DNA from: Winogradskyella psychrotolerans
Lineage (GTDB): Bacteria; Bacteroidota; Bacteroidia; Flavobacteriales; Flavobacteriaceae
Reading direction: 5' to 3'
DNA length: 33,191 bases
NCBI RefSeq assembly: GCF_018860545.1
Contig: NZ_JAHKPN010000007.1
Span: 1-33,191 of the forward strand
Below the pieces are notes generated by a model. The model ran no database searches. It was not told where the DNA came from and worked only from the letters and a program-made list of their open reading frames with translations. The position numbers and the translations under genes were made by a program. How positions within the stretch are numbered: position 1 is the first letter of the stretch; every line of letters starts with the position of its first letter. Of this stretch, positions 1-8,454 are shown one piece after another.

Positions 1-2
1 GG

Positions 3-77
3 TTTACAGTGGAATACGATGAACCAAGCAACGGTGTGCGTAAAGAATTTAAAGCCCATTTTACTTTAAAAAGATAA
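3..77 (+). CDS. C-terminal tail of a T9SS type B secreted protein (5' truncated)
   Basis: Only the last 24 codons lie in the window, and the reading frame starts at base 3. The protein ends FKAHFTLKR, almost identical to the FKGHFTLKR end of the lectin-domain protein at 21277-23715. This is the closing beta-strand of the gliding-motility-associated C-terminal domain (T9SS type B sorting signal), which directs export across the outer membrane. Nothing can be said of the body of the protein. A strong terminator follows 19 bases after the stop, so this is the last gene of its transcript. Confidence 0.7.
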   Translation, partial: FTVEYDEPSNGVRKEFKAHFTLKR

Positions 78-96
78 GATTTAAATCTACTGATAT

Positions 97-136
97 AAAA
101 GCCTGAACATTCTATAATGTTCAGGCTTTTTCTTTT
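97..136 (+). terminator. Intrinsic terminator of the truncated T9SS cargo gene
   Basis: A perfect 14-base inverted repeat (arms 97-110 and 117-130, core GCCTGAACAT/ATGTTCAGGC) with a 6-base loop is followed by a T-rich run to 136. It sits just downstream of the stop at 75-77. Confidence 0.85.
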
Positions 137-270
137 GGTAGTATCAAGCTTGTGGTAGTTACATCTTATAATAGTCTAAAACCCATGCAAAGCAAATTGA
201 CGCGCAGTAACTAGAGTGAGATTAGTCTGATTCACTACATTGGTGATCTTTAAATATAACGAACGTAGAG

Positions 271-321
271 ATAGGATAGGATAGGATAGGATAGGATAGG
301 ATAGGATAGGGGATAGGATAG
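271..321. repeat. ATAGG pentanucleotide microsatellite
   Basis: Eight perfect ATAGG units run from 271 to 310, followed by a two-base GG interruption and about two more units to 321. It is not in a reading frame and not in a promoter region, since both flanking genes converge on it. Slippage here would not obviously switch a gene. Confidence 0.9.
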
Positions 322-384
322 CCAGAAAGAGTAAATTATACTTAGAAATTTAACCTGTATGTTTTAACTATATTCTTGCAAACC

Positions 385-424
385 AAAAAAGACCCAAATA
401 CATAATAAAAGTATTTAGGTCTTT
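385..424 (-). terminator. Intrinsic terminator for the FadL-type gene
   Basis: Arms 388-401 and 411-424 pair over 14 positions with one mismatch around a 9-base loop. Read on the minus strand the hairpin is followed by a T run (390-385). It begins 22 bases past the stop codon of the gene ending at 446. Confidence 0.75.
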
Positions 425-445
425 AAATTTGTTTTAATGTCTGAT

Positions 446-1963
446 TTATAAATTAAAGGCAAGTGTTAAAATGAAATCTGTTAACTTAGATTCAATTTGA
501 GCAGTATCAGTTAAACCTTCAGAATATAATTGATAGTTGTAATCACGCTCTGATTGACTAAATGCAAAATCTAAACTAAGATCACCGAAATTATAACCTA
601 AGCCTAAGGAATAACCAGTAAGATCACCATAAAAATTGTCGTTTTTATAAGGACTTTCTTCAAATCTATAGCCACCTCTGAAACTTAGTTGTTTATAACG
701 ATATTCTCCACCCAGTCTATATGAGATGGCAGAATCTAAATCATTACTAATACTAGTGTTCAAACTAGAAAAAACGGGATCTGTTGTTGGTTTAAATTTA
801 GAAGTACTATAATCTTTTACAGCATAATCGAAACTTAATAATCCTTGTCTACCAAAAACATAAGCTAAACTACCAGTCACTTTCCCTGGTGTCTTTAATT
901 TATATTCTTCGTATACATTAACCACATTAGGATTAACGATTTGATTAATGTTCGATCCATTCTCAAGTCTTGTAGTTGCTAGATATTGAGATGTTTCATC
1001 TGAAATTCTATACCAAGTAGGAGAGTTATAGGATATACCGACTCTAAATTCTTCAGTTATTTTGGCAATTCCACCAAGTTGAAATGAAAAGCCACTACCT
1101 GTGGTTAATAAATTGTTTTCGAAATCTACACGACTAACGGTAGAACTCGCGTTCGAGTTCGATTCATTAAGAAATGTGGATTGCTCATAATCTATAAAAT
1201 GAGAATTCAGATTTAATCCAAGATAGAATTTGTCATCGTAACTTGTTGCAAAATTAAAAGCTAGTTTCCCGTTGTAACCTCTACTTGCATAAGCGTAGCG
1301 TTGGTTATAATTACCACCGTCTATACTAGAATAATAATAGTCACTTGTTTCATCTTCATCCGGGTTTATAATATAGCCCTCATATCCTAAAAAGGCCTGT
1401 TGGTTTTGAAAACCAAATATAGAACCGATTTCAGAATAAGCTTGTGAAACTGATTCTCCTGGTAAGGCGGAAATATCGTCGAGAGGTAATCCATTTGCAT
1501 ACGTAACAAAATAGGATCCAATAGTGTTATTTGGGTTCACACCACTCGCCACCCAATCATTATCTAAATCAGCAGTACGGTCATATGCAAAGCTTAATGA
1601 GAATTTTTTCCAACCGGAACTTGTATTCGTGTTTTTAAATACAAATGCAGCACCTAGTTGATTTAAATCTACATTAGTATTAGCATCAGAATTATAACTA
1701 TCAAAATAATTAGTATCGTTATTTGTATTAAATATACCTAATGATACTGAGGCATGACTATTATTGAATATAGCAGAACCAGCAGGGTTTATATTAACAC
1801 TAGACATATCTCCACCAAGGGCTCCGAAAGCTCCTCCCATCGCTCTGAAGCGCGCCGTTCCTTGAATCTCATCCATAGAATATCTTAGAGCATCATTAAT
1901 GTCTTGAGCTAAAATATAAGACGTGCTTATTAAGCTTATGCCAAGCATAAGTAACTTTTTCAT
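446..1963 (-). CDS. Outer-membrane transport protein, OMPP1/FadL/TodX family
   Basis: A 505-residue protein with an N-terminal signal peptide (about residues 1-19, cut before QD). It has the family's conserved N-terminal stretch: ALRYS, then RAMGGAFGALGGD, then NPAG at 59-62. The rest alternates polar and hydrophobic/aromatic residues as expected for beta-strands and ends in an aromatic-rich strand with terminal FNL. FadL-type proteins are 14-strand barrels that let hydrophobic substrates cross the outer membrane; the substrate here cannot be read from sequence. It lies 29 bases downstream of the lipoprotein gene on the same strand, so the two are probably co-transcribed, ending at the hairpin 385-424. 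Confidence 0.85.
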   Translation of the reverse strand: MKKLLMLGISLISTSYILAQDINDALRYSMDEIQGTARFRAMGGAFGALGGDMSSVNINPAGSAIFNNSHASVSLGIFNTNNDTNYFDSYNSDANTNVDLNQLGAAFVFKNTNTSSGWKKFSLSFAYDRTADLDNDWVASGVNPNNTIGSYFVTYANGLPLDDISALPGESVSQAYSEIGSIFGFQNQQAFLGYEGYIINPDEDETSDYYYSSIDGGNYNQRYAYASRGYNGKLAFNFATSYDDKFYLGLNLNSHFIDYEQSTFLNESNSNASSTVSRVDFENNLLTTGSGFSFQLGGIAKITEEFRVGISYNSPTWYRISDETSQYLATTRLENGSNINQIVNPNVVNVYEEYKLKTPGKVTGSLAYVFGRQGLLSFDYAVKDYSTSKFKPTTDPVFSSLNTSISNDLDSAISYRLGGEYRYKQLSFRGGYRFEESPYKNDNFYGDLTGYSLGLGYNFGDLSLDFAFSQSERDYNYQLYSEGLTDTAQIESKLTDFILTLAFNL

Positions 1964-1992
1964 ATGTGATTTTTTAGAATGTTTACAAAATT

Positions 1993-3030
1993 TTATCTTC
2001 TTCCCCCTCGTCTACTACTGCTAGAAGAACTACTGCTACCACTACTAGACCTAGAGCTGCTACTTGATGATCTTACAGTACTACTGCTAGAAGATCTTGA
2101 CGAGCTAGAACTTGAGCGAACCGTTCCTGTAGATCTTGTAGTTCTAGTAGGTGTAACTGTTCTACTGGTAGGTCTCGTTATTGTTCTTCTAGTCGTTGTT
2201 GTAGGTCTAGTTGTTCTCAGAGTTCGAGTAGATCTTGTAGATCTTGTCGTTGTAGAAGGGTTTCTAACTGTTCTTGTCGTTGAATTAGTTCTAGTAAGAT
2301 TATTTCGAGATAAGCTAGAGGTATTTGATAATCTACGTGTAGAATAATTATTTCTAGATAATGCAGAATTTGTTCTACGGTTTAAGTTGTTATTATTAAA
2401 TAAGGATCCTCTTCTTGAATTATTATAGGCATACCTATTGTTTCTGTAGTAGCCATTGTTCCAACCATAATTATAATAGCCGTAACCATTGTTGTATCTC
2501 CAAGGAGCATAATGACCATAACCATATCCATAATATCCACTATATAACCAAGGGTTGTTCCAACCGTAACCGTAATTATAGCCCCAAGGTCTTGACCAAC
2601 CATATCCAAATCCACCACCCCAAATCCAAGGACTGTTGTAGCCATACCAACCGTTATCAATATAATTAATGGTAACGGTATTACTGTTTTGTCCCCAGCC
2701 TCCGTAAGCAGGTTGTTGTTCTAGAGTATCTATGACTTGCTCTGTGTAATTCCCTTCATAAGAATCAATATCAGTAAAAATTTCGGACTCTTCTTGAATG
2801 GCATTAACTTCAGCTGAGTTTTCAGAGAAGTAATTTTTATAATAGTCAGAATCATTTACTGAAGTTGTAATAACTGTTTCTTCTGTATTATTTTCGTAAT
2901 CTTCAGTAGCATAAATACCGTCATTGTCATAACCAGCATACTGAAACGAACCACAAGAAGTTAACACCGTTAAGAAACCGAGTGCAACAAAAAATGGCAA
3001 TTTCTGAGTTAAAATAGTTTTAAATTGCAT
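1993..3030 (-). CDS. Low-complexity lipoprotein, Gly/Tyr-rich then Ser/Thr/Arg-rich
   Basis: A 345-residue protein with a lipoprotein signal peptide and lipobox LTSC (Cys26). After an acidic, Asn/Glu/Tyr-rich segment (about 30-105) it has a Gly/Tyr/Trp/Asn-rich region (about 110-205). It then has a strongly basic Ser/Thr/Arg-rich tail (205-345) with long serine runs broken by Arg and ending RRGGRR. No catalytic domain is visible. Proteins of this composition recur in Flavobacteria and are sometimes mislabelled vitellogenin-like; their role is unknown. A surface or periplasmic matrix role is inference only. It is first in a probable two-gene transcript with the FadL-type gene. Confidence 0.75.
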   Translation of the reverse strand: MQFKTILTQKLPFFVALGFLTVLTSCGSFQYAGYDNDGIYATEDYENNTEETVITTSVNDSDYYKNYFSENSAEVNAIQEESEIFTDIDSYEGNYTEQVIDTLEQQPAYGGWGQNSNTVTINYIDNGWYGYNSPWIWGGGFGYGWSRPWGYNYGYGWNNPWLYSGYYGYGYGHYAPWRYNNGYGYYNYGWNNGYYRNNRYAYNNSRRGSLFNNNNLNRRTNSALSRNNYSTRRLSNTSSLSRNNLTRTNSTTRTVRNPSTTTRSTRSTRTLRTTRPTTTTRRTITRPTSRTVTPTRTTRSTGTVRSSSSSSRSSSSSTVRSSSSSSRSSSGSSSSSSSSRRGGRR

Positions 3031-3058
3031 ATCTCTTTTATTTTATTGTTGAACATAG

Positions 3059-3066
3059 CAAAAATA
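3059..3066 (-). promoter_or_regulatory. Putative -7 promoter box for the lipoprotein/FadL transcript
   Basis: Read on the minus strand the bases are TATTTTTG, a full match to the Bacteroidota TAnnTTTG box, 29 bases upstream of the lipoprotein ATG. No good -33 TTG is visible at the right distance, so the call is tentative. Confidence 0.4.
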
Positions 3067-3103
3067 GTTAGTTTTGCTGTATTATTTAATACATTTAACA
3101 TAA

Positions 3104-3118
3104 GCACAATATTTGTGC
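3104..3118. promoter_or_regulatory. Perfect inverted repeat just upstream of proS
   Basis: GCACAA-TAT-TTGTGC forms a perfect 6-base palindrome with a 3-base centre, ending 13 bases before the proS ATG. It overlaps AATATTTG (3108-3115), a 7-of-8 match to a -7 box. It could be an operator or a small 5' leader hairpin; the sequence does not decide. Confidence 0.35.
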
Positions 3119-3131
3119 CAAAACACGGAAA

Positions 3132-4610
3132 ATGAGTAAAAATCTTACTAGTAGAGCTGAAGATTATTCTAAATGGTATAATGAGTTGGTTGTAAAGGCT
3201 GATTTAGCAGAAAATTCTGCCGTTAGAGGTTGTATGGTTATTAAACCTTATGGCTATGCTATATGGGAAAAAATGCAAGCAGAATTAGATAGAATGTTTA
3301 AAGAAACAGGACATCAGAATGCTTATTTCCCATTGTTTGTGCCCAAAAGTCTTTTTGAAGCAGAGGAGAAGAATGCCGAAGGTTTTGCTAAAGAATGTGC
3401 CGTTGTGACGCATTATAGGTTGCAGAATGATCCTGATAATGAAGGGAAGCTAAGAGTAGATCCAGAAGCTAAACTAGAAGAGGAGTTGGTTGTAAGACCA
3501 ACAAGTGAAGCAATAATTTGGAATACTTATAAAGGTTGGATTCAAAGTTATAGAGATTTGCCAATTTTAATAAATCAATGGGCAAATGTGGTGCGTTGGG
3601 AAATGCGAACACGTTTATTTTTAAGAACAGCTGAATTTTTATGGCAAGAAGGTCATACGGCACATGCAACAAAAGCAGAAGCACTTGCAGAAACAGAACT
3701 TATGAATGACGTTTACGCTGAGTTCGCTCAAAATTTTATGGCCATTCCTGTAATTAAAGGCGTAAAAACTGAAAGCGAACGTTTTGCTGGTGCTATTGAA
3801 ACGTATTGTATTGAAGCTTTAATGCAAGATGGAAAGGCCCTTCAAGCAGGTACATCGCACTTTTTAGGACAAAATTTCGCTAAAGCTTTTGATGTTAAGT
3901 TTACAAATAACGAAGGGAAATTAGATCATGTATGGGCAAGTTCTTGGGGTGTTTCAACAAGATTAGTTGGCGCCTTAATTATGACTCACAGTGACGATAA
4001 AGGCTTAGTATTGCCACCTAATTTGGCTCCATCTCAAGTGGTTATTGTGCCTATATTTAAGACAGACGAACAGTTTGAATTAATTTCCGAAAAAGCAGAA
4101 AGTATCATTAAAGAGCTTAGAGCGCTAGGTGTTAGTTGTAAGTTTGATAAAAGAACAACACATAGACCAGGAGCAAAATTTGCGCAACACGAATTACAAG
4201 GTGTACCATTGCGAATTGCCATTGGACCAAAAGATTTAGAAAATAATACCGTTGAATTAGCAAGACGTGATACTTTAACTAAAGAAATTGTACCAATTGA
4301 TGGTTTGGCGTCAACGATAAAAAATCTTCTAGAGCTTATACAAGAAGAATTATTTACCAAAGCTTTAAATTTTAGAGACGAGCACACCACAGAAGTCGAC
4401 GATTTTGAAACTTTTAAAAACGTTTTAGAAAATAAAACAGGATTTATTTCAGCGCATTGGGATGGTACTATTGAGACCGAACAAAAGATAAAAGAGGCAA
4501 CAAAAGCAACCATAAGATGCATTCCTTCAGAGAGTAAGAAAGAAGAGGGTGTTTGTGTTTATAGCGGAAAACCATCCAAGCAGCGTGTGCTTTTTGCTAA
4601 GGCTTATTAA
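3132..4610 (+). CDS. proS: Proline--tRNA ligase (ProRS, archaeal/eukaryote-like type)
   Basis: A 492-residue class II aminoacyl-tRNA synthetase that charges tRNA-Pro in the cytoplasm. Visible signatures are VRPTSE (121-126), the motif 2 region [11 protein letters not shown] (165-175), and [11 protein letters not shown] near residue 285, followed by the anticodon-binding domain. The length and the lack of a roughly 180-residue insertion between motifs 2 and 3 place it in the short archaeal/eukaryote-like ProRS group, which lacks the bacterial INS editing domain. This form is normal in Bacteroidota. The lipoprotein gene is divergent, separated by 101 bases. Confidence 0.97.
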   Translation: MSKNLTSRAEDYSKWYNELVVKADLAENSAVRGCMVIKPYGYAIWEKMQAELDRMFKETGHQNAYFPLFVPKSLFEAEEKNAEGFAKECAVVTHYRLQNDPDNEGKLRVDPEAKLEEELVVRPTSEAIIWNTYKGWIQSYRDLPILINQWANVVRWEMRTRLFLRTAEFLWQEGHTAHATKAEALAETELMNDVYAEFAQNFMAIPVIKGVKTESERFAGAIETYCIEALMQDGKALQAGTSHFLGQNFAKAFDVKFTNNEGKLDHVWASSWGVSTRLVGALIMTHSDDKGLVLPPNLAPSQVVIVPIFKTDEQFELISEKAESIIKELRALGVSCKFDKRTTHRPGAKFAQHELQGVPLRIAIGPKDLENNTVELARRDTLTKEIVPIDGLASTIKNLLELIQEELFTKALNFRDEHTTEVDDFETFKNVLENKTGFISAHWDGTIETEQKIKEATKATIRCIPSESKKEEGVCVYSGKPSKQRVLFAKAY

Positions 4611-4635
4611 ATTTTTTTAAAAAAAAATTAATAAG
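4603..4635 (+). terminator. AT-only hairpin overlapping the proS stop codon
   Basis: CTTATTAA (4603-4610, including the TAA stop) pairs perfectly with TTAATAAG (4628-4635). Between them a T7 run and an A9 run can extend the stem. No T tract follows, so it may be a weak terminator or mRNA 3' stem rather than a standard intrinsic terminator. Confidence 0.4.
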
Positions 4636-4638
4636 GTG

Positions 4639-4668
4639 TTGCACAATTTAAAAATAGTTGTAAATTTG
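4639..4668 (+). promoter_or_regulatory. Promoter of the tRNA-Glu/rpsT transcript
   Basis: A -33 TTG (4639-4641) and a perfect -7 box TAAATTTG (4661-4668) are separated by 19 bases, matching the known Bacteroidota sigma-A promoter (TTTG, then TAnnTTTG). It lies 52 bases upstream of tRNA-Glu. Confidence 0.75.
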
Positions 4669-4720
4669 CATCCGCAATGGAAACGTTGCAGGTTCATTTA
4701 AATAATATAATAACCAAAAT

Positions 4721-4792
4721 GGCCCGTTCGTCTATCGGCTAGGACGCATGGTTTTCATCCATGTAAGAGGGGTTCGATTCCCCTACGGGCTA
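4721..4792 (+). tRNA. tRNA-Glu (anticodon UUC)
   Basis: A complete 72-base cloverleaf. The acceptor arm GGCCCGT pairs with ACGGGCT (one G-T at the end). D stem GTCT/GGAC, anticodon stem CATGG/CCATG with loop TTTTCAT giving anticodon TTC, and T stem AGGGG/CCCCT with loop TTCGATT. The discriminator is A, and CCA is not encoded. It has its own strong upstream promoter and is followed 25 bases later by rpsT, with no terminator between, so it is probably cut out of a tRNA-mRNA precursor. Confidence 0.95.
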
Positions 4793-4817
4793 CAATTTTT
4801 AATAAGAAAATAATATA

Positions 4818-5069
4818 ATGGCAAATCATAAGTCAGCTTTAAAAAGAATTAGAAGTAACGAAAAAAGACGTGTACTTAATAAGTATCAGCACAAGACAAC
4901 TCGTAATGCTATAAAGAAATTGCGTGAGCTTACTGATGCTAAAGAAGCACAAGCTATGTTACCTTCTGTTATTAGTATGTTAGATAAATTAGCAAAGAAG
5001 AATGTTATTCACGCTAATAAAGCTGGTAACTTAAAATCTCAATTAACTAAACACGTTGCTGCAATCTAA
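4818..5069 (+). CDS. rpsT: 30S ribosomal protein S20
   Basis: An 83-residue, lysine/arginine-rich helical protein starting [18 protein letters not shown], the standard S20 N-terminus, at the family's usual length. S20 binds 16S rRNA early in small-subunit assembly. It lies 25 bases after tRNA-Glu under the same promoter, and a strong terminator follows 27 bases after the stop. Confidence 0.97.
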   Translation: MANHKSALKRIRSNEKRRVLNKYQHKTTRNAIKKLRELTDAKEAQAMLPSVISMLDKLAKKNVIHANKAGNLKSQLTKHVAAI

Positions 5070-5096
5070 TTAATTGTAGTTTCTATTAAGATATTA

Positions 5097-5126
5097 AAAG
5101 TCTTTCCATATGGAAAGACTTTTTTG
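5097..5126. terminator. Intrinsic terminator of rpsT, probably bidirectional
   Basis: AAAAGTCTTTCC and GGAAAGACTTTT form a perfect 12-base inverted repeat with a 4-base ATAT loop, followed by further Ts to about 5126. The symmetric A/T flanks mean it could also stop minus-strand transcription coming from fhs, which ends at 5247. Confidence 0.85.
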
Positions 5127-5246
5127 TTACCAGTATTTTGGAGTTTGTGCTTTAAGTATGCTCTTATTTTGTCTCTATCGTATAGCGAAGTAAATGTTAT
5201 AATAAAGCGACTCTAATTCTCTCAAAAATTAAATGAGGTGGCATTA

Positions 5247-6913
5247 TTAAAATAAACCTGTAATGTCACCATCATCACTAATATCTATGCCTTCAGAAGC
5301 AGGATGAGCGGGTAAACCAGGCATTCTCATCATATCACCTGTAATTGGTATTAAAAAGCCAGCACCAGATGCAATTTCAATTTCTCTAACCGTTATGCTA
5401 AAACCTTTAGGACGACCTAAAAGTTTAGGATTATCAGATAATGATTTTTCCGTTTTTGCGACACAGATAGCTAACTTATCTAAACCTAGTTTCTTAATAC
5501 GTCTAAGTTGTCGTTTAGCATTAGATGTATATTCCACATAGTCAGCTCCATAAACCTTTTGGGCAATGGTTTCAATTTTAGATTCCACTTCATTGTCCCA
5601 TGTATATAACGGTTTAAATTGAGTTGTGTTGGCTTCAACAACTTCAATGACTTGCTGTGCCAATTCAATAGCGCCTTCACCTCCTTTAGCCCAAACATCT
5701 GCAACAGCAACACGAATATTTTTAGTCTTAGCAAAATCTTTTATTATTTGAATTTCTTCAACACTATCGGATTCAAATTTATTTATGGCAATTATGGGTG
5801 ATAGACCAAATTGTTCTATGTTTTCTATATGTTTTTCTAAATTTGGAAGTCCGTTCTCTAAGGCTTCTAAATTTGTGATTTTTAATGATTTTAAATCTGC
5901 TCCGCCATGATATTTAAAGCTCTAATTGTTGTTGTTAGTACTACTGCTTTTGGTGCGAGGTTGGCACTTTGACATTTAATATCTAAGAATTTTTCAGCTC
6001 CTAAGTCACATCCAAAACCGGCTTCTGTGACGGTATAGTCTGAAAAAGTCATTCCCATTAATGTGCCGATTACCGAATTAGTACCTTGAGCTATATTTGC
6101 AAAAGGTCCACCATGAATAATGGCGGGATTTCCTTCGATAGTTTGTACCAAGTTTGGTTTTATAGCATGTTGTAATAGGGCTGCCATAGCACCAGCAACT
6201 TTTAAATCTTTGGCATAAACGGGTTGGTTAGAAAATGTGTAACCAATAAATATATTGCCAATACGTTTTTTTAAATCACTTAAATCTTTAGCAATACAAA
6301 GAATTGCCATAATTTCTGAAGCCGCAGTAATATCAAAACCCGTCTCTCTTGGAATACCGGAAGACGTACCACCTAAACCAACAATAATGTTTCTTAAAGC
6401 TCTATCATTGACATCAAAGACACGCTTCCATGTCACCGTTCTTGGGTCTATACCTAAAGAGTTGGTTTTACTCTGAATATTATTATCAATTATAGCAGCG
6501 AGTAAATTATTCGCTTTTTCAATAGCGGAAAAATCACCTGTAAAATGTAAATTAATATCTTCTAATGGTATCACTTGTGCAAACCCACCTCCCGTTGCAC
6601 CACCTTTTATTCCAAATACAGGACCTAAAGACGGTTCCCTAAGTACAACGGTTGTTTTTTTGTTAAGTCTATTTAGAGCTTCAGATAGGCCAATGGATAT
6701 TGTTGTTTTTCCTTCGCCAGCTGGAGTCGGTGATATGGCAGATACTAAAATTAGATTGCTCTGATTTGCTTGAGTTTTATCTATGTACGATATTGGAATT
6801 TTTGCCTTGTTTTTTCCGTACATTTCAATACTATCAGGGTCAATTCCAAATTTTTTAGCTATTTCTGATATTGGCTTTAAGGTGACTTTTTTTGCTATCT
6901 GAAGGTCTGTCAT
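5247..6913 (-). pseudogene. fhs: Formate--tetrahydrofolate ligase, interrupted by one frameshift
   Basis: FTHFS joins formate and tetrahydrofolate using ATP in cytosolic one-carbon metabolism. The N-terminal part has the nucleotide-binding [10 protein letters not shown] (62-71) and [20 protein letters not shown]. It runs in frame to RAL and then goes out of frame to a stop just after. Adding one base in the AAA run at 5913-5915 (minus strand) restores [15 protein letters not shown] and an open frame to the stop at 5247, ending DISDDGDITGLF. The restored length is about 555 residues, normal for the family. The start is taken as the ATG at 6913 (MTDLQIA), because a promoter box lies at 6941-6948 over the longer upstream ATG. 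Everything else is intact, so this is either a sequencing error in a homopolymer or a very recent lesion. Confidence 0.88.
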
Positions 6914-6940
6914 AATAGTAAATGATAGGATTGTTCTTCT

Positions 6941-6948
6941 CAAAGTTA
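6941..6948 (-). promoter_or_regulatory. -7 promoter box for fhs
   Basis: The minus-strand reading is TAACTTTG, a full match to TAnnTTTG, 27 bases upstream of the ATG at 6913. It overlaps the alternative ATG at 6943, which argues against that longer start. The -33 region is weak. Confidence 0.5.
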
Positions 6949-7034
6949 GAAGAATGATAGCGCATAAATTGTGATTTTTATCATGTGTAAAATTCTATTT
7001 TAAACTCTTTTATAACTAAATGCATTAAAGATTG

Positions 7035-7042
7035 TAACTTTG
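7035..7042 (+). promoter_or_regulatory. -7 promoter box for era
   Basis: TAACTTTG, a full match to the Bacteroidota -7 box and identical to the box facing fhs, 16 bases before the era ATG. Such a short leader is common in this phylum. The upstream -33 element is only T-rich. Confidence 0.55.
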
Positions 7043-7058
7043 CAGTAAATTCTTAAAG

Positions 7059-7940
7059 ATGCACAAAGCAGGTTTTGTAAATATTATAGGTAATCCTAAT
7101 GTTGGAAAGTCCACGTTAATGAATGCGTTTATTGGTGAAAAATTATCAATAATTACATCTAAAGCGCAAACAACAAGGCATCGGATTTTAGGGATAGTCA
7201 ATGGTGATGATTTTCAAGTTATTCTAAGTGATACACCAGGAATTATAAAACCGGCTTACGAATTACAAGAATCTATGATGGATTTTGTAAAGTCGGCTTT
7301 TGATGATGCCGATGTTCTAATTTATATGGTGGAAATAGGAGAGAAAGAGCTTAAAGATGAGGCGTTCTTTAATAAGATTACCAATTCAAAAATTCCTGTT
7401 TTATTGTTGTTGAATAAAATTGATACTTCCAACCAAGAACAACTTGAAGAACAATCAGAATTATGGCAAAGTAAAGTGCCAAATGCTGAGTTTTTTCCCA
7501 TTTCTGCAACTGAAGGATTTAACGTTCAAAATGTATTTGATAGAATTATAGAATTACTACCAGAGTCACCGGCGTTTTATCCTAAAGATCAATTAACAGA
7601 TAAACCAGAACGGTTTTTTGTAAATGAAGCTATTAGAGAAAAAATTTTAATGCATTACAAAAAAGAAATTCCGTATGCCGTGGAAGTAGATACCGAAGAG
7701 TTTTTTGAAGAAGATAATATCATTAGAATGCGTTCTGTGATAATGGTAGAGCGTGAGACACAAAAAGGTATTATCATAGGTCATAAAGGTTCTGCTTTAA
7801 AACGTGTTGGGGTAGAAGCGCGTAAGGATTTAGAGAAATTCTTTGGGAAGCAAGTGCACTTAGAATTGTACGTAAAGGTGAATAAGAACTGGAGATCTAA
7901 TCAGAACCAGTTAAAGCGTTTTGGGTATAATCAGCGGTAA
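7059..7940 (+). CDS. era: GTPase Era
   Basis: A 293-residue protein with an N-terminal Ras-like GTPase domain: G1 GNPNVGKST (11-19), G2 threonines at QTTRHR, G3 DTPG (58-61), G4 NKID (119-122) and G5 SAT. The C-terminal KH domain contains GIIIGHKGSALKRVG. Era binds the 3' end of 16S rRNA and assists 30S subunit assembly. The length is typical. Its last 10 bases overlap the convergent membrane-protein gene. Confidence 0.97.
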   Translation: MHKAGFVNIIGNPNVGKSTLMNAFIGEKLSIITSKAQTTRHRILGIVNGDDFQVILSDTPGIIKPAYELQESMMDFVKSAFDDADVLIYMVEIGEKELKDEAFFNKITNSKIPVLLLLNKIDTSNQEQLEEQSELWQSKVPNAEFFPISATEGFNVQNVFDRIIELLPESPAFYPKDQLTDKPERFFVNEAIREKILMHYKKEIPYAVEVDTEEFFEEDNIIRMRSVIMVERETQKGIIIGHKGSALKRVGVEARKDLEKFFGKQVHLELYVKVNKNWRSNQNQLKRFGYNQR

Positions 7941-8431
7941 ACTTTAATGGTGTCTTCCATAAATGCATGCAATTTCTGCATTTCAGACATGCCTTTTGAG
8001 CGTCCAATCCTTCCTGCAAAATACAATACAAACCAAAGTACTATCATGATGAATGATAGGCATAATTGTACGGCATAAGAATTCCCTAAAGTGACATTAG
8101 TATAAGCCCAAATTCCAAAACCAAAAAATAACCCAGCGACTATAAAGTGTAAAAACATAAATAGTGTCCAGACGGTTGGATTTGGTCCAAATAAACCATG
8201 TACAATAGCTTTATTTTCTTCGGTTTGATTAATTTCTAAGTGTAACTGAGGGGACCAAAAATGTTGATCTTTTTTCGGAATTTTTATAAAAACGTGATCG
8301 TCAACTCTAGAAATTATAAATTCGGCTTGAGTTAATTTTGTTTGTTCAAAACCTTTTAATAATGTCTCGTTAGTTGCATTGACTTCAAATTTGAAGCGTG
8401 GTCGTAAAACGATTTCATTAGACAGTTCCAT
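7931..8431 (-). CDS. Small two-helix membrane protein, function unknown
   Basis: A 166-residue protein with a soluble N-terminal region (1-83) containing VDDHVFIKIPKKDQHFWSPQ, then LFGPNPTVWT and two predicted membrane helices (about 86-110 and 118-140), and a short basic C-terminal tail. I know related conserved proteins beside era in Flavobacteriaceae, sometimes labelled GTP-binding, but no GTP-binding motif is visible here. It starts 23 bases after the stop of the OmpA-family gene on the same strand, so it is probably the last gene of the adhesin operon. It overlaps era tail-to-tail by 10 bases. Confidence 0.75.
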   Translation of the reverse strand: MELSNEIVLRPRFKFEVNATNETLLKGFEQTKLTQAEFIISRVDDHVFIKIPKKDQHFWSPQLHLEINQTEENKAIVHGLFGPNPTVWTLFMFLHFIVAGLFFGFGIWAYTNVTLGNSYAVQLCLSFIMIVLWFVLYFAGRIGRSKGMSEMQKLHAFMEDTIKVYR

Positions 8432-8454
8432 ATTTAAATTAAAGAGATGCCTTT

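Larger units (their letters stand above)
78..445. other. Convergent intergenic region, 368 bp
   Basis: This gap lies between two genes that both end here. It holds a plus-strand terminator (97-136), an ATAGG pentamer tract (271-321) and a minus-strand terminator (385-424). I see no gene or promoter in the rest. Confidence 0.7.

Noticed and set aside
271..321. Phase-variation switch
   Set aside because: The tract lies past the ends of both flanking genes and not in a promoter or coding frame.
1979..2347. Plus-strand open frame giving a Leu/Val-rich protein
   Set aside because: It is the antisense shadow of the Ser/Arg-rich codons of the lipoprotein gene. The odd composition follows directly from that.
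5486..5801. Small open frames inside fhs
   Set aside because: They are out-of-frame shadows of the conserved fhs C-terminal reading frame.
7931..8431. GTP-binding protein label for the small membrane protein
   Set aside because: No P-loop or other GTPase motif is present. Such labels probably come from its position beside era.
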